42,085 nt of DNA from Thauera phenolivorans (GTDB taxonomy: Bacteria > Pseudomonadota > Gammaproteobacteria > Burkholderiales > Rhodocyclaceae): NCBI RefSeq assembly GCF_001696715.1, contig NZ_MBFM01000001.1, positions 363,199 through 405,283 on the forward strand, in the 5' to 3' direction. The notes under the pieces are model-generated. The model saw nothing but the letters and a program-made list of their open reading frames with translations, was not told the DNA's origin and made no database searches. This document shows positions 1 to 9,950 of the stretch, piece by piece. Made by a program: the position numbers and the translations under genes. The stretch's first letter is position 1, and each line of letters begins with the position of its first letter.

Positions 1-771
1 CCCCATGCGGATCTCCGCCATCAGCGTGGTCAGCCCGAGGGTGAGCAGGAAGGCGATCAGGCCCCACATCGCGATCTTCAGCCGGCGTCGGCTCGCACGC
101 GCGTCGCCGCCCTCGAACCAGCCCCACTTCACCGCCAGCCGGTACAAGCCGACGCTGCCATGCACTTCGACCGCGAACAGCAGCGCCAGATAGAGCGGCC
201 AGAAACCGCCGGTCCACACGCGATCGGCGGACGCGTAGGGGCCGATCAGATCAGGATGCATGAACATCGCGTATAGATGCACCGGCGCGAGAAAGAACAT
301 CGCGAAGCCCGTCGCCACCTGCACGAACCACAGCACGGTGTCGCCGTGACGGAGCCGGCTGCCGTGGGTGGCAGCGATACGGTACTGGCGCCAGTCGGCA
401 GGGAATTTGCGCAGCGCGAGCAGCGCATGCAGCGCGAACAGTAGCGAGATCACCGCAACGAAACTCGACACCAGCCAGGCCTGCGGACGGGGCAGGAAAA
501 AATAGCCCTCGAAAAAGCGCGCCACTGCCCAAGCGACGTCCTCGCTGATCAGGATCGCCGAAACGAAGCCCATGTGCAGCCACATGAAGAGTGCGAGCGC
601 GAGGCCGGTCAGGCTCTGGAGCACATCGAGCCGCGCGGGCCAGGTGGAGGCGGCAGGCGTGGGGAAGGCGCGGACAGCCGAGGGACGGGGCCGTGGAGAT
701 GCGTCGCGGCGCCGGAGCGAGCCGGGCGGCTCGTGCTCCACAGGGTGCGGGACACGGTGTTCTGAAGGCAT
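1..771 (-). CDS. frdC: Fumarate reductase/succinate dehydrogenase cytochrome b subunit, di-haem type (partial at left edge)
   Basis: An open frame of 257 codons runs from an ATG at 771 off the left edge without a stop. It encodes a membrane subunit that anchors the flavoprotein and iron-sulfur subunits and passes electrons between quinone and the fumarate/succinate site. Four histidines lie where the di-haem (Wolinella FrdC-like) family has its haem ligands: His66 (LHMGF), His115 (LHALLALRKFP), His165 (VHLYAMF) and His204 (VEVHGSVGLYR). At least five hydrophobic segments are visible between about residues 52 and 251. The N-terminus before residue 44 is a Pro/Arg-rich extension of about 40 residues that is longer than usual. 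No good Shine-Dalgarno precedes 771, so the true start could be further in. The frdA and frdB genes would be expected beyond the left edge. It is divergent from pyk. The family call is firm; fumarate reductase versus succinate dehydrogenase cannot be decided here. Confidence 0.88.
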   Translation of the reverse strand, partial: MPSEHRVPHPVEHEPPGSLRRRDASPRPRPSAVRAFPTPAASTWPARLDVLQSLTGLALALFMWLHMGFVSAILISEDVAWAVARFFEGYFFLPRPQAWLVSSFVAVISLLFALHALLALRKFPADWRQYRIAATHGSRLRHGDTVLWFVQVATGFAMFFLAPVHLYAMFMHPDLIGPYASADRVWTGGFWPLYLALLFAVEVHGSVGLYRLAVKWGWFEGGDARASRRRLKIAMWGLIAFLLTLGLTTLMAEIRMG

Positions 772-863
772 GGTCGTACTGTACACCGCATCCTGCTGCG
801 TTGCACAATAAGGCGCCGGGCGCGCCGCCGCGCAGTGCCCGCCGCCGATCGTGCAGCCACTGC

Positions 864-869
864 TAGAAT
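864..869 (+). promoter_or_regulatory. Possible -10 element upstream of pyk
   Basis: TAGAAT lies 29 bases before the pyk start in the 127-base divergent gap between frdC and pyk. No convincing -35 hexamer is visible at the right distance, so this is a weak call based on the -10 match and its position only. Confidence 0.25.
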
Positions 870-898
870 GCCTGAAGCCCTCTGCGCGGAGTCCCCGA

Positions 899-2353
899 AT
901 GTCCCGACACACCAAGATCGTCGCCACCCTCGGCCCCGCCTCCTCCGACCTGCAGACGCTAGAACGGATGGTCCATGCCGGTCTCGACCTGGTACGCATG
1001 AACTTCTCTCACGGCGAGGCGAAAGATCACGTGGCCCGCGCCGCGACCATCCGCGACGCGTCGGCGCGCGCCGGACGCCCGGTCGGCATCATCGCCGACC
1101 TGCAGGGGCCCAAGATCCGCATCGGCAGGTTCGAGAACGGCCGCGTGACGCTGACCCGCGACGCGCCCTTCATCCTCGACGCACGCTGCGAGCTGGGCAA
1201 TGGACAGCGCGTCGGCCTCGACTACAAGGACCTGCCCAAGGACGTGAGGCCGGGCGACGTGCTGCAGCTCGACGACGGCCGGCTCAAGCTTACGGTACAG
1301 CGCGTGATCGGCCCCGAAATCCACACCACCGTCAAGGTGGGCGGCGAGCTGTCCAACAACAAGGGCATCAATCGCCAGGGCGGCGGCCTCACCGCGCCCT
1401 CCCTCACCGCCAAGGACATGGACGACATTCGCACCGCGGCGCGGATCGGGGTGGATTTTGTCGCCGTCTCCTTTCCCAAGAGCGCCGCCGACATGTACAT
1501 GGCACGCCAGCTGCTGCGCGCTGCCGGCAGCACGGCGATGCTGATCGCCAAGATCGAGCGCACCGAGGCGGTCGCCAACCTCGACGAGATCCTCGAAGCC
1601 TCGGACGGCATCATGGTGGCGCGCGGCGACCTCGCGGTGGAGGTCGGCGACGCCGCGGTGCCAGCGTTGCAGAAGAAGATGATCCGCGCCGCGCGCGACC
1701 GCAACAAGCTCACCATCACCGCCACCCAGATGATGGAGTCGATGATCACCAGCCCGGTACCGACCCGCGCCGAGGTCTCGGACGTCGCCAACGCGGTGCT
1801 CGACGGCACCGACGCGGTGATGCTGTCGGCCGAGACCGCCTCCGGCCAGTTCCCGGTGGAGGTGGTGGAGGCGATGAGCCGGGTGTGCCTCGAGGCGGAG
1901 AAGTCCTCCGAGGTCAGCCTCGACCGCGAGGTGCTCAACCGGGTATTCACCCGCATCGATCAGTCGATCGCGATGGCGGCGATCTGGACCGCCTGGCACC
2001 TCAAGGTGAAGGCGATCGCCGCGCTCACCCAGACCGGCTCCACCGCGTTGTGGATGAGCCGGCTCAACGCCGGCCTGCCGATCTATGCCCTGACCCCGGA
2101 GATCAACGCCCGCAACCAGATGACGCTGTACCGCCAGGTGTACCCGCTGCTGATGAGTCAGACCCACCAGGACCGCGACGTGCTGCTGTGGGAGGCCGAG
2201 CAGGTGCTGCTGGAACAGGGCGTGGTCGACTACGGCGACCTCATCGTGCTCACCATCGGTGAGCCGATCGGCGCCTCGGGCGGCACCAACACGCTGAAGA
2301 TCGTGCGCGTCGGCGAGCATCACAAACCGGGCACGCTGGACGACCCGGTCTGA
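899..2353 (+). CDS. pyk: Pyruvate kinase
   Basis: A 484-residue pyruvate kinase that converts phosphoenolpyruvate and ADP to pyruvate and ATP in the cytoplasm, the last step of glycolysis. The N-terminus starts directly in the family signature ([12 protein letters not shown]). The active-site lysine segment [10 protein letters not shown], the [10 protein letters not shown] segment (Gly replaced by Ala after GDL) and the [22 protein letters not shown] block are all present. The last 120 or so residues form the regulatory C-domain. Length matches the bacterial type II enzyme (about 480). The frame is open upstream to 851, but the ATG at 899 is preferred because CGGAG stands just upstream and the protein then begins at the conserved motif. 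The next gene, an aldolase, follows after about 100 bases, a pairing common in betaproteobacteria. Confidence 0.96.
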   Translation: MSRHTKIVATLGPASSDLQTLERMVHAGLDLVRMNFSHGEAKDHVARAATIRDASARAGRPVGIIADLQGPKIRIGRFENGRVTLTRDAPFILDARCELGNGQRVGLDYKDLPKDVRPGDVLQLDDGRLKLTVQRVIGPEIHTTVKVGGELSNNKGINRQGGGLTAPSLTAKDMDDIRTAARIGVDFVAVSFPKSAADMYMARQLLRAAGSTAMLIAKIERTEAVANLDEILEASDGIMVARGDLAVEVGDAAVPALQKKMIRAARDRNKLTITATQMMESMITSPVPTRAEVSDVANAVLDGTDAVMLSAETASGQFPVEVVEAMSRVCLEAEKSSEVSLDREVLNRVFTRIDQSIAMAAIWTAWHLKVKAIAALTQTGSTALWMSRLNAGLPIYALTPEINARNQMTLYRQVYPLLMSQTHQDRDVLLWEAEQVLLEQGVVDYGDLIVLTIGEPIGASGGTNTLKIVRVGEHHKPGTLDDPV

Positions 2354-2399
2354 CGATGGATTCGCCCCCTGCAGGAGGCGCATTCGGCGCGACGCAGGC

Positions 2400-2405
2400 T
2401 AAAAT
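2400..2405 (+). promoter_or_regulatory. Possible -10 element upstream of the first aldolase gene
   Basis: TAAAAT lies 53 bases before the aldolase ATG, inside the 104-base gap after pyk. A -35 box is not clear. It could give the aldolase its own transcript in addition to read-through from pyk. Confidence 0.25.
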
Positions 2406-2457
2406 ACCACTTTCGATCGCCACGCCGCCCCCCTGCGGCCCTCTTCCGGAGAGACTC

Positions 2458-3522
2458 ATGCCCCTCGTTTCCATGCGCCAGCTGCTCGACCACGCTGCCG
2501 AACACGGCTATGGCCTGCCCGCGTTCAACGTGAACAACCTCGAACAGGTCCAGGCCATCATGGAAGCCGCCGCCGAGTGCGACAGCCCGGTGATCATGCA
2601 GGCCTCGGCCGGCGCGCGTAAGTACGCGGGCGAAGCCTTCCTGCGCCACCTCATCGATGCCGCCGTCGAGGCTTATCCGAACATCCCGATCGTCATGCAT
2701 CAGGACCACGGCCAGTCGCCCGCGGTGTGCATGGGCGCGATCCGCTCGGGCTTCTCCAGCGTGATGATGGACGGCTCGCTGCTGGAAGACGGCAAGACGC
2801 CCTCCTCCTACGAGTACAACGTCGCCGTCACCCGCGAGGTGGTGAAGTTCTCGCACGCCATCGGCGTCAGCGTCGAGGGCGAACTGGGCTGCCTCGGCTC
2901 GCTCGAGACCGGCCAGGCCGGCGAGGAAGACGGCGTCGGCGCCGAGGGCACGCTCGACCACAGCCAGATGCTGACCGACCCCGACCAGGCCGCCGACTTC
3001 GTCAAGCAGACCGACTGCGACGCGCTCGCCATCGCGATCGGCACCAGCCACGGCGCCTACAAATTCAGCCGCAAGCCCACCGGCGACATCCTCGCCATCG
3101 AGCGCGTCAAGGCCATCCATGCCCGCATCCCCAACACCCACCTGGTGATGCACGGGTCCAGCTCGGTGCCCCAGGAGCTGCTCGAGATCATCCGCCAGTA
3201 CGGCGGCGACATGAAGGAGACCTACGGCGTGCCGGTCGAGGAGATCGTGCAGGGCATCAGGTACGGCGTGCGCAAGATCAACATCGACACCGACATCCGC
3301 CTGGCGATGACCGGGGCGGTGCGCAAGTTCCTGGTCGAGAACCCCTCCAAGTTCGACCCACGCGAATTCAACAAGCCTGCCCGTGAGGCCGCCAAGCAGG
3401 TTTGCAAGGCCCGCTTCGACGCCTTCGGCTGCGCCGGCATGGCCTCGAAGATCAAGCCCATCTCGCTCGAGAAGATGGCCGCGCGCTACAAGGCCGGCGA
3501 GCTGACCCAGGTCGTGCGCTGA
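2458..3522 (+). CDS. fba: Fructose-bisphosphate aldolase, class II (housekeeping copy)
   Basis: A 354-residue zinc-dependent class II aldolase that interconverts fructose 1,6-bisphosphate with glyceraldehyde 3-phosphate and dihydroxyacetone phosphate. Metal and substrate motifs are visible: [29 protein letters not shown] and the INIDTD segment near the C-terminus. The start at 2458 is chosen over the upstream open frame (to 2356) because CCGGAG sits about 8 bases before it and the protein then begins like its family ([12 protein letters not shown]). It follows pyk and ends at a clear terminator. A paralogue about 70 percent identical by eye lies at 13271-14320 in the cbb operon; the two share a run of 40 identical residues. 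This copy probably serves glycolysis and gluconeogenesis because of its pyk neighbour. Confidence 0.96.
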   Translation: MPLVSMRQLLDHAAEHGYGLPAFNVNNLEQVQAIMEAAAECDSPVIMQASAGARKYAGEAFLRHLIDAAVEAYPNIPIVMHQDHGQSPAVCMGAIRSGFSSVMMDGSLLEDGKTPSSYEYNVAVTREVVKFSHAIGVSVEGELGCLGSLETGQAGEEDGVGAEGTLDHSQMLTDPDQAADFVKQTDCDALAIAIGTSHGAYKFSRKPTGDILAIERVKAIHARIPNTHLVMHGSSSVPQELLEIIRQYGGDMKETYGVPVEEIVQGIRYGVRKINIDTDIRLAMTGAVRKFLVENPSKFDPREFNKPAREAAKQVCKARFDAFGCAGMASKIKPISLEKMAARYKAGELTQVVR

Positions 3523-3546
3523 GCGCACACGCCCGCTCGCCGAAAG

Positions 3547-3569
3547 ACGCGCCTGACGGGCGCGTTTTT
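3547..3569 (+). terminator. Rho-independent terminator after fba
   Basis: A perfect 7-bp stem (ACGCGCC/GGCGCGT, 3547-3553 with 3559-3565) with a 5-base loop runs into TTTTT. It lies 25 bases after the aldolase stop and just before the end of convergent cbbR, so it closes the pyk-fba unit. Confidence 0.8.
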
Positions 3570-3580
3570 CGTTTCTGCGT

Positions 3581-4501
3581 TCAGCGCTCCATCGCCCGCA
3601 TCATCGCCGCCCCTTCGCTCTGCAGGAACTCCAGCAGGGCATCGAGCGCGGGCGTCATCGGCCGGTCGGTGCGCGAGACCACGTTCCACTCCCGGATCAC
3701 CGGCGTGTCGGCCACCTCCAGCCGCACCAGCCGGCCGCCGTCCACCTCGATCGCGAAGGTGTGGTGCGACAGGAAGGCGATCCCCATGCCGGCCATCACC
3801 GCCTGCTTGAGCGTTTCATTGCTGCCGAGCTCGTCGGCGGCGAGCGGCTTGACGCCATGGGCGCGCAGGAAGCGCTCGAGATTGTCGCGCGTGCCCGAGC
3901 CCTGCTCGCGCAGCAGCAGGCGCTCCTCGGTCAGCGCCGCCGGCGGAATATTGCGTCGCCCCGCGAGGCGGTGGTCCGGCCGCGCCACGAAGGACAGCCG
4001 GTGGGGGGCGAAGGGAATGCGGCGAAGGTCCAGCCCGCGCGGCGGCTGGCCCATGATCGCCACGTCGCAGCGCTGTTCCTGGAGCAGGGTACGCACGTGC
4101 TCGCGGTTCGCCACCGTGAGGCGGAAGCTGATCTCGGGATAGCGGCGACCGAACTCAGCCAGCAGGTGGGGCACGAAATACTCCGCGGTGGTGATCGCCA
4201 CCACGTCGAGGGTTCCCGCCGCCACGCCCATCCTCGCCTTCAACTCGACCTCCGCCAGTTCCAGGCTTTGCAGCACCTGTCGCGCCGCGCGCACCATCAC
4301 CTCGCCCGCCGCCGTCAGGCGGGCCTCGCGCCGGCCATCGACGAGCACCTGCCCCACGATCCCCTCCGCATCGCGGATCTGCATCGAGATCGCCGGCTGC
4401 GTCAGGTGCAGCAGCCGCGCGGCCTGCGTGAAGCTGGCGCAGTCGGCCACGGCCACCAGCGCACGGAGCTGTTTCAGGGTCAGTCGCTGGGCGAGCTTCA
4501 T
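3581..4501 (-). CDS. cbbR: LysR-type transcriptional regulator of the CBB operon
   Basis: A 306-residue LysR family regulator divergent from cbbL, the standard position of CbbR. The winged helix-turn-helix lies at about residues 15-46 (SFTQAARLLHLTQPAISMQI), followed by the linker helix and the periplasmic-binding-like effector domain from about residue 95. Family knowledge: CbbR binds the cbbR-cbbL intergenic region and activates the cbb operon in response to metabolites such as phosphoenolpyruvate, RuBP or NADPH. Length is typical. The ATG at 4501 begins the usual MKLAQRLTLKQLRAL start. Which metabolite it senses cannot be read from the sequence. The CbbR identity rests on its position as well as on the sequence. 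Confidence 0.93.
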   Translation of the reverse strand: MKLAQRLTLKQLRALVAVADCASFTQAARLLHLTQPAISMQIRDAEGIVGQVLVDGRREARLTAAGEVMVRAARQVLQSLELAEVELKARMGVAAGTLDVVAITTAEYFVPHLLAEFGRRYPEISFRLTVANREHVRTLLQEQRCDVAIMGQPPRGLDLRRIPFAPHRLSFVARPDHRLAGRRNIPPAALTEERLLLREQGSGTRDNLERFLRAHGVKPLAADELGSNETLKQAVMAGMGIAFLSHHTFAIEVDGGRLVRLEVADTPVIREWNVVSRTDRPMTPALDALLEFLQSEGAAMMRAMER

Positions 4502-6079
<1,578 letters not shown>

Positions 6080-6168
6080 GGCATCACCGCATCGCACATC
6101 GCCTCTGCCGCGCCCCCGAGCGGGCGCGCGGCAGGCGGCCTGCACCCCGCATTCGAGGAGACACCATC

Positions 6169-6594
6169 ATGCGCATCACCCAAGGCTGCTTTTCCTTCCT
6201 GCCCGACCTCAGCGACAGCCAGATCGCGGCGCAGATCAACTACTGCCTCGAGCAGGAGTGGGCGGTCGCGATCGAGTTCACCGACGACCCCCATCCCCGC
6301 AACACCTACTGGAACATGTGGGGCCTGCCGATGTTCGACCTGCGCGACCCCGCCGGCGTGATGGGCGAACTCAAGGCCTGCCGCGAGGCCAACCCCGAGA
6401 ACTACATCCGCATCAACGCCTTCGACTCCACCAAGGGCTGGGAGACGGTGCGCATGTCCTTCATCGTCCAGCGCCCCACCGCCGAGCCCGGCTTCCGCCT
6501 CATCCGCCAGGAGACGCAGGGCCGCAACCTGCGCTACACGATGGAGAGCTACGCCGTCGGCCGCAACCCGGAAGGCGCGCGCTACGCGGGCTGA
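6169..6594 (+). CDS. cbbS: RuBisCO small subunit, red-type
   Basis: A 141-residue small subunit of form I RuBisCO. It starts [14 protein letters not shown] and contains the family segments [19 protein letters not shown] and MWGLPMFDL. The C-terminal extension from about residue 95 ([19 protein letters not shown]) is the feature of red-type small subunits, which place an extra beta-hairpin in the central channel of L8S8. The ATG at 6169 follows GAGGAG with good spacing. The open frame continues far upstream, but that overlaps cbbL in another frame and is not coding. A large perfect stem-loop lies downstream before cbbX. Confidence 0.97.
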   Translation: MRITQGCFSFLPDLSDSQIAAQINYCLEQEWAVAIEFTDDPHPRNTYWNMWGLPMFDLRDPAGVMGELKACREANPENYIRINAFDSTKGWETVRMSFIVQRPTAEPGFRLIRQETQGRNLRYTMESYAVGRNPEGARYAG

Positions 6595-6622
6595 CCGGAC
6601 GATCGCGCGACCGCCGTTAGCA

Positions 6623-6665
6623 GCGGCGACCGCCGCATCACCGCCGTCATCGCGGCGGTCGCCGC
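6623..6665 (+). repeat. Perfect 14-bp inverted repeat (stem-loop) between cbbS and cbbX
   Basis: The arms at 6623-6636 and 6652-6665 are exact reverse complements with a 15-base loop. The stem is entirely G-C apart from one A-T pair, and no T-run follows, so it is not a classic terminator. In the transcript it would form a very stable hairpin between the highly expressed cbbLS part and the catalytic activase gene. A role in 3'-end protection of cbbLS mRNA or partial attenuation is an inference. Confidence 0.8.
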
Positions 6666-6706
6666 GCCTACCTGCCTTTCCGCGCGCCCACACAGGAGAC
6701 GAGACC

Positions 6707-7645
6707 ATGAACGCCCCCGAGAACGCCCCCGCCACGAGAATCGACCTCGCCGCCGAATTCCGCGACGCCGGCATCGGCGAAGTGCTCGACACCCTGGAGC
6801 GCGACCTCGTCGGCCTCGCCCCGGTCAAGCGCCGCGTGCGCGAGATCGCCGCCCTGCTGCTCGTCGATCGCGTGCGCCAGCGCCTCGGCCTGGCCACCGA
6901 GCACCCCTCGCTGCACATGAGCTTCAGCGGCAATCCCGGCACCGGCAAGACCACGGTGGCGATGCGGATGGCCGAGATCCTGCACCGCCTCGGCTACTGC
7001 CGTCGCGGCCACGTGGTGGCGGTGACCCGCGACGACCTCGTCGGCCAGTACATCGGCCACACCGCGCCGAAGACCAAGGAAGTGCTCAAGCGCGCGATGG
7101 GCGGCGTGCTCTTCATCGATGAGGCCTACTACCTCTACCGTCCCGAGAACGAGAAGGACTATGGCCAGGAGGCGATCGAGATCCTCCTGCAGGTGATGGA
7201 GAATCAGCGCGACGATCTCGTCGTGATCCTTGCCGGCTACGCGGACCGAATGGAGCGCTTCTTCGAATCCAACCCCGGCATGAAGTCGCGCATCGCCCAC
7301 CATGTCGACTTCCCCGACTACGGCGACGACGAGCTCGGCGAGATCGCCGAGCGCATGCTCGCCAGCTGGAACTACCGCTTCGACGAGGACGCCCGCCGCG
7401 CCTTCGACGACTACATCGTGCTCCGTCGCCGCCAGCCCCACTTCGCCAACGCGCGCAGCATCCGCAATGCGCTCGACCGCATGCGCCTGCGTCAGGCACT
7501 GCGACTGTTCGAATCCGGCGCGACGGTCGATGCCGAGGCGCTCACCACGATCACCGAGGCCGACGTGCGCGCGAGCCGCCACTTTCAGCCCGACGAAGCC
7601 GCCGACGCCCTGCCCGAGCGCGCCGCACCCGCCACGAACACATAA
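6707..7645 (+). CDS. cbbX: Red-type RuBisCO activase, AAA+ ATPase
   Basis: A 312-residue AAA+ protein that remodels inhibited red-type RuBisCO by pulling on the large-subunit C-terminus. Walker A is GNPGTGKT (75-82), the pore loop YIG is at 115-117, and Walker B is VLFIDE (134-139). A sensor/arginine-finger region follows in [12 protein letters not shown] (188-199). It lies directly after cbbLS, as in other red-type operons, with GGAGACGAGACC before the ATG. Family knowledge: CbbX hexamers are stimulated by RuBP. The C-terminal roughly 30 residues, rich in Ala and Pro, look unstructured. Function is well supported by motif set and context. Confidence 0.97.
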   Translation: MNAPENAPATRIDLAAEFRDAGIGEVLDTLERDLVGLAPVKRRVREIAALLLVDRVRQRLGLATEHPSLHMSFSGNPGTGKTTVAMRMAEILHRLGYCRRGHVVAVTRDDLVGQYIGHTAPKTKEVLKRAMGGVLFIDEAYYLYRPENEKDYGQEAIEILLQVMENQRDDLVVILAGYADRMERFFESNPGMKSRIAHHVDFPDYGDDELGEIAERMLASWNYRFDEDARRAFDDYIVLRRRQPHFANARSIRNALDRMRLRQALRLFESGATVDAEALTTITEADVRASRHFQPDEAADALPERAAPATNT

Positions 7646-7687
7646 CGCCAAAAAACCAGTCCGGTCCCGTACCGGAGGAGACAAGCC

Positions 7688-8776
7688 ATGTTCAGCCTCG
7701 AACGCCGCACGCTCACCGAATACCTGATCGATCACCGCCGCCGCAACCCGGAGGCCACCGGCGAGCTCAACGCGCTGATCCTGCAGGTCGCCCAGGCCTG
7801 CAAGGCGATCTCGCGCGCGGTCGCCCACGGCGCGCTCGCCGACGTGCTCGGCAGCCGCGACAGCACCAACGTGCAGGGCGAGGAGCAGAAGAAGCTCGAC
7901 GTGCTCGCCGACGAGATCTTCCTGCGCGCCACCCACTGGGGCGGCGAGCTCGCCGGCATGGTCTCGGAGGAAAACGAGGCGCCGATCCCGCTGCCGGCCA
8001 GCGACCAGCGCGGCAAGTACCTGCTCGCCTTCGACCCGCTCGATGGCTCCTCGAACATCGACGTCAATGTGGCGGTGGGCTCGATCTTCTCCATCCTGCG
8101 TGCCGTCACGCCGGGCGAGGACGCCGCCGCCGCCGACTTCCTCCAGCCCGGCACCCGCCAGGTCGCCGCCGGCTACGCGATCTACGGCCCCTCCACGATG
8201 CTGGTGCTCTCGGTCGGCAGTGGCGTCGCCGGCTTCACCCTCGACCCGATCATCGGCGAGTTCTACCTCACCCACCCCGACATCCGCGTGCCGGAGAAGA
8301 CGCGCGAGTTCGCCATCAACGCCTCCAACTCGCGCTTCTGGGAGCAGCCGGTGCGGCGCTATGTGGACGAGTGCCTCGCCGGCCGCACCGGTCCGCGCGG
8401 GGTGGACTTCAACATGCGCTGGATCGCCTCGCTGGTGGCCGAGACCCACCGCATCCTGATGCGCGGCGGCGTGTTCCTCTACCCGCGCGACCGCAAGGAT
8501 CCCGCCAAGCCGGGACGACTTCGCCTGCTCTACGAATGCAACCCGGTCGGCTTCCTCATCGAGCAGGCCGGCGGCCGCGCCAGCACCGGCGTGCGTCCGG
8601 TGCTCGAGGTGCAGCCCGAGAGCCTGCACCAGCGCGTCGGCTTCGTGTTCGGCTCCAAGGAGGAAGTCGAGCGCATCGAGCGCTACCACGCCGAGCCCGT
8701 CATCGGCGGCCAGCAGGACGAACTGCCGCTGTTCCACGGCCGCTCGCTGTTCGGCGACACCGAATTCGCTCAATAA
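7688..8776 (+). CDS. cbbF: Fructose-1,6-bisphosphatase class I
   Basis: A 362-residue class I fructose-1,6-bisphosphatase that hydrolyses fructose 1,6-bisphosphate to fructose 6-phosphate in the regenerative part of the Calvin cycle. In some autotrophs it also acts on sedoheptulose 1,7-bisphosphate. Metal-site residues are visible: EEN at 94-96 and FDPLDGSSNID at 115-125. The substrate/phosphate region includes KPGRLRLLYECNP near residue 280. Length is normal for the proteobacterial enzyme. A GGAGGAG ribosome site stands 8 bases before the ATG. It sits between cbbX and cbbP with short gaps of 42 and 18 bases, so it is co-transcribed. Confidence 0.96.
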   Translation: MFSLERRTLTEYLIDHRRRNPEATGELNALILQVAQACKAISRAVAHGALADVLGSRDSTNVQGEEQKKLDVLADEIFLRATHWGGELAGMVSEENEAPIPLPASDQRGKYLLAFDPLDGSSNIDVNVAVGSIFSILRAVTPGEDAAAADFLQPGTRQVAAGYAIYGPSTMLVLSVGSGVAGFTLDPIIGEFYLTHPDIRVPEKTREFAINASNSRFWEQPVRRYVDECLAGRTGPRGVDFNMRWIASLVAETHRILMRGGVFLYPRDRKDPAKPGRLRLLYECNPVGFLIEQAGGRASTGVRPVLEVQPESLHQRVGFVFGSKEEVERIERYHAEPVIGGQQDELPLFHGRSLFGDTEFAQ

Positions 8777-8794
8777 GACCCCAGGGGAAACACC

Positions 8795-9676
8795 ATGTCC
8801 GAACGTCATCCGATCGTCGCCATCACCGGCTCGTCCGGCGCGGGCACCAGCACCGTGCAGCGCACCTTCGAGGAGATCTTCCGCCGCGAGGGCGTGACCG
8901 CAGCCGTCATCGAAGGTGACAGCTTCCACGCCTACGAGCGCAAGACGATGCGCGAGAAGCTCGCCGCCTGCGAGGTCGACGGCGGCTGCCAGCTCAGCCA
9001 CTTCGGTCCCGAGGCCAACCTCTTCGGCGAAATCGAGAACCTCTTCCGCAGCTACGGCGAGTCGGGCGGCGGCAAGCGTCGCAAGTACCTGCACAACGCA
9101 GAAGAGGCAGAACCCTGGAAGCAGGAGCCGGGCACCTTCACGCCCTGGGAAGACCTGCCGACCGGTACCGACCTGCTGTTCTACGAGGGCCTGCACGGCG
9201 CCGTGCAGCATGAGGACATCGACGTCGCCCGCTTCGTCGACCTGCTGATCGGCGTGGTCCCCGTGGTCAACCTCGAGTGGATCCAGAAGCTGCACCGCGA
9301 CAAGAACACCCGCGGCTACTCCACCGAGGCCGTCACCGACACCATCCTGCGGCGCATGCACGACTACGTGCATTACATCTGCCCGCAGTTCGCGCGCACC
9401 CATGTGAACTTCCAGCGCGTGCCGATGGTGGACACCTCGAACCCCTTCATCGCGCGCGCGATACCGACCGCGGACGAGTCGATGGTGGTGATCCGCTTCG
9501 CCAACCCCAAGGGGATCGACTTCCCCTACCTGCTCAACATGATCAACGACAGCTTCATGAGCCGCGCCAACACCATCGTCGTGCCGGGCGGAAAGATGGA
9601 GCTGGCGATGCAGCTCATCTTCACCCCCTTCATCTGGCGCCTGATGGAAAGACGCCGCAAGGCGCTGGCGCAGTAA
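8795..9676 (+). CDS. cbbP: Phosphoribulokinase
   Basis: A 293-residue proteobacterial-type phosphoribulokinase that makes ribulose 1,5-bisphosphate from ribulose 5-phosphate and ATP, the step unique to the Calvin cycle together with RuBisCO. The P-loop GSSGAGTST is at 12-20. The family segments EGDSFHAYER, HFGPEANLF and FYEGLHGA and the YVHYICPQFARTHVNFQRVP block are present. Length equals the short octameric class I form (about 290) found in proteobacteria. It ends the first tight gene block of the operon. A 274-base gap with repeat structures follows. Confidence 0.97.
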   Translation: MSERHPIVAITGSSGAGTSTVQRTFEEIFRREGVTAAVIEGDSFHAYERKTMREKLAACEVDGGCQLSHFGPEANLFGEIENLFRSYGESGGGKRRKYLHNAEEAEPWKQEPGTFTPWEDLPTGTDLLFYEGLHGAVQHEDIDVARFVDLLIGVVPVVNLEWIQKLHRDKNTRGYSTEAVTDTILRRMHDYVHYICPQFARTHVNFQRVPMVDTSNPFIARAIPTADESMVVIRFANPKGIDFPYLLNMINDSFMSRANTIVVPGGKMELAMQLIFTPFIWRLMERRRKALAQ

Positions 9677-9731
9677 GGCACGCACCCGCGAATCCGCGCG
9701 ACCGCCAGACAAGCATCCACGCCGAGCGGAG

Positions 9732-9815
9732 AGCCGGGGGTGTTCCTGAAGCGGGCGAGGACTGTCCGAGCCCGAAGGGCGAGTTCCGCAGCCCGCGGAA
9801 GGAACACCCCCGGCT
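9732..9815. repeat. 84-base nested inverted-repeat element between cbbP and cbbT
   Basis: The outer arms at 9732-9747 and 9800-9815 are perfect 16-bp reverse complements. Inside lie a second pair GCGGGC/GCCCGC (9751-9756 and 9791-9796) and a small GCCC-GAA-GGGC hairpin (9770-9780), so the strand can fold into a compact multi-stem structure. The remainder of the gap 9677-9950 holds no gene. I saw no second copy in the window. It resembles a REP/MITE-like intergenic repeat in architecture, but the family is not identified. Confidence 0.75.
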
Positions 9816-9836
9816 AGGCCGCGGGTTCCTGGAACG

Positions 9837-9862
9837 CTCTTCGGCCGAGGAGGGATTTTTTT
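9837..9862 (+). terminator. Terminator-like hairpin after cbbP
   Basis: CTCTTC-GGCC-GAGGAG (9837-9852, six pairs with one G-T wobble) is followed by GGA and seven Ts (9856-9862). It may end part of the cbbLSXFP transcription before cbbT. The short stem and the three-base offset from the T-run make it moderate only. Confidence 0.5.
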
Positions 9863-9950
9863 GACCCCACCAGCCTCACGGCCCGTGCCTGCGTAGCGTG
9901 GTGCCTGAACAACGGCTGTAGACGACATTCCCAATTCTTGGAGAGCCCCG

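Noticed and set aside
790-815. TGCGTTGCACAATA-like sequence in the frdC-pyk gap that resembles PhaR-type sites
   Set aside because: A single imperfect match with no polyhydroxyalkanoate genes nearby; too weak to call.
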